Source of the DNA: Luscinia megarhynchos
Lineage: Eukaryota; Chordata; Aves; Passeriformes; Turdidae
Reading direction: 5' to 3'
Length of the DNA stretch: 64,000 nt
NCBI GenBank assembly: GCA_034336665.1
Contig: CM067568.1
Span: 43,752,770-43,816,769, forward strand
Shown: positions 63,221-64,000 of the stretch, one piece after another
How the letters are laid out: every line of letters starts with the position of its first letter
Numbering within the stretch: the stretch's first letter is position 1
Notes under the pieces: model-generated
Seen by the model: only the letters and a program-made list of their open reading frames with translations
What the model was told of the DNA's origin: nothing
The model's database searches: none
Program-made: the position numbers and the translations under genes

Positions 63221-63908
63221 GTAAGTATCATATACTTTCATCAGAAGGTCAACCTGATTCCTTTTATGTGAATTCATTGATTTTATGCTTAAAATGTTTT
63301 TATTAAAAACTTTTGCATCGAGCTTATTTGGAGAAGTTTAATACTACTTGTATTTAATATGCATTACTGAAAATACTTTCAAGGAGTAAGTTTTGCCTTG
63401 ACTGTACTGCTGGCTACAAATTGATAGCAAGATGAACAAATATATAAAGATGTCCCATCTTTATTAGCTGTAATATACACATATATATGGTTACCATATT
63501 CAAGAACCCCTGAGGTTAAACATGTTCCTTTAGATTCAGAAGTTTACATAGGCTAGTGTATGTTTCTGTGCTGTACTGACACCTCAGATACTTTTTTTTT
63601 TTTTCAAAAGAACATAGAGTGAAGAAACAGGAAGTTTCCATGTTTACATTTTCATACAATTTCAACCAATTTTCGTACCATTTCAGCCACATTTGCAGCT
63701 GTTTATTGAATTATTGGCTCATTGGAGAAAGAAAAAGGAGACAGGATGATTTCATGTGATAGTAACTGGTAAAAAAATACTGCCTTTGAGCAAAGAAGTT
63801 AAACAGTGTTTTAAAGTTCATGACTTTGCATTGCAGTTAATAACTGTTTACAGTTTTAGTAATTTTTTGCTTGCCTTTCTAATGTTGAAATGTATTTTAA
63901 TCTGACAG
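63221..63908 (+). other. SPATA7: SPATA7 intron 2
   Basis: A 688-bp phase-1 intron (GTAAGT donor, TCTGACAG acceptor) with a T13 run at 63592-63604. Nothing else is recognisable in it. Confidence 0.88.
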
Positions 63909-64000
63909 CTTTCTGTATTGACCCCTTTCGACATCTACCTGGCGAATACCTGATCAGAAATCACATGGTGTTTCATTATAAAAAAATTAATTCAGCCAAA
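63909..64000 (+). CDS. SPATA7: SPATA7 coding exon 3 (cut by the window end)
   Basis: Starts after TCTGACAG. With the base from exon 2 it encodes Ala34 and then FCIDPFRHLPGEYLI, RNHMVFHYKKINSAK, to residue 64 where the window stops in frame. It aligns with human SPATA7 NAFCTDSSS...LVKNHMAVHYNKILSAK; the block NHM-x-x-HY-x-KI-x-SAK is nearly identical. No stop occurs and the exon is expected to continue with the AAVDC segment. In human a splice form skips 32 residues in this region. Confidence 0.93.

Noticed and set aside
1..64000. CRISPR arrays, operons, phage, tRNA or rRNA genes
   Set aside because: No direct-repeat arrays, no compact gene strings and no tRNA- or rRNA-like sequence were noticed. 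The content is a vertebrate nuclear locus.

Overview
The window is vertebrate nuclear DNA, almost certainly from a bird. It carries several CR1 retrotransposon copies whose 3' ends and ORF blocks have the avian form, at least two avian-type LTR remnants, short CpG islands in an AT-rich background, and multi-exon genes with large introns. Bacterial-style ORF reading is misleading here: nearly all long open frames lie in introns, intergenic DNA or CpG islands. The real coding sequence totals under 0.9 kb.

Two genes can be read. On the minus strand, from about 38 kb down to the left edge, are the first four coding exons of KCNK10 (TREK-2 two-pore-domain K+ channel). They are a 52-bp first coding exon (37550-37601), exon 2 with the N-terminal tail, M1 and cap (14525-14853), exon 3 with the cap end, glycosylated loop and pore helix 1 (5409-5526), and exon 4 with the rest of selectivity filter 1 and M2 (2191-2351). 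All splice sites are GT/AG and the phases join without a gap into 220 residues. The remaining exons (M3, P2, M4, C-terminal tail) lie beyond position 1. On the plus strand, from about 55.2 kb to the right edge, are the first three coding exons of SPATA7, a photoreceptor connecting-cilium protein (55443-55482, 63161-63220, 63909 to the window end). The divergent order KCNK10(-) / SPATA7(+) is the same as on human chromosome 14q31, which supports both calls.

Layout: 1-37549 is KCNK10 exons 2-4 with their introns, containing CR1 fragments near 0.7, 14.0-14.3 and 18.5-19.6 kb and LTR remnants near 3.0-3.4 and 22.9-23.8 kb. The KCNK10 CpG-island promoter is at about 37.6-38.9 kb. The intergenic part is about 38.9-55.2 kb and holds a small orphan CpG island at 42.86-43.1 kb. 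The SPATA7 CpG-island promoter is at about 55.2-56.0 kb. SPATA7 introns 1 and 2 fill the rest.

The two genes are neighbours rather than partners: one is a background K+ channel of excitable cells, the other a ciliary scaffold. I found no new multi-gene system. The points most worth checking are an RFX X-box-like site in the SPATA7 promoter that overlaps an upstream ATG in ideal Kozak context, a full match to the CTCF core consensus in SPATA7 intron 1, unusual residues beside the KCNK10 selectivity filter, and the orphan CpG island.
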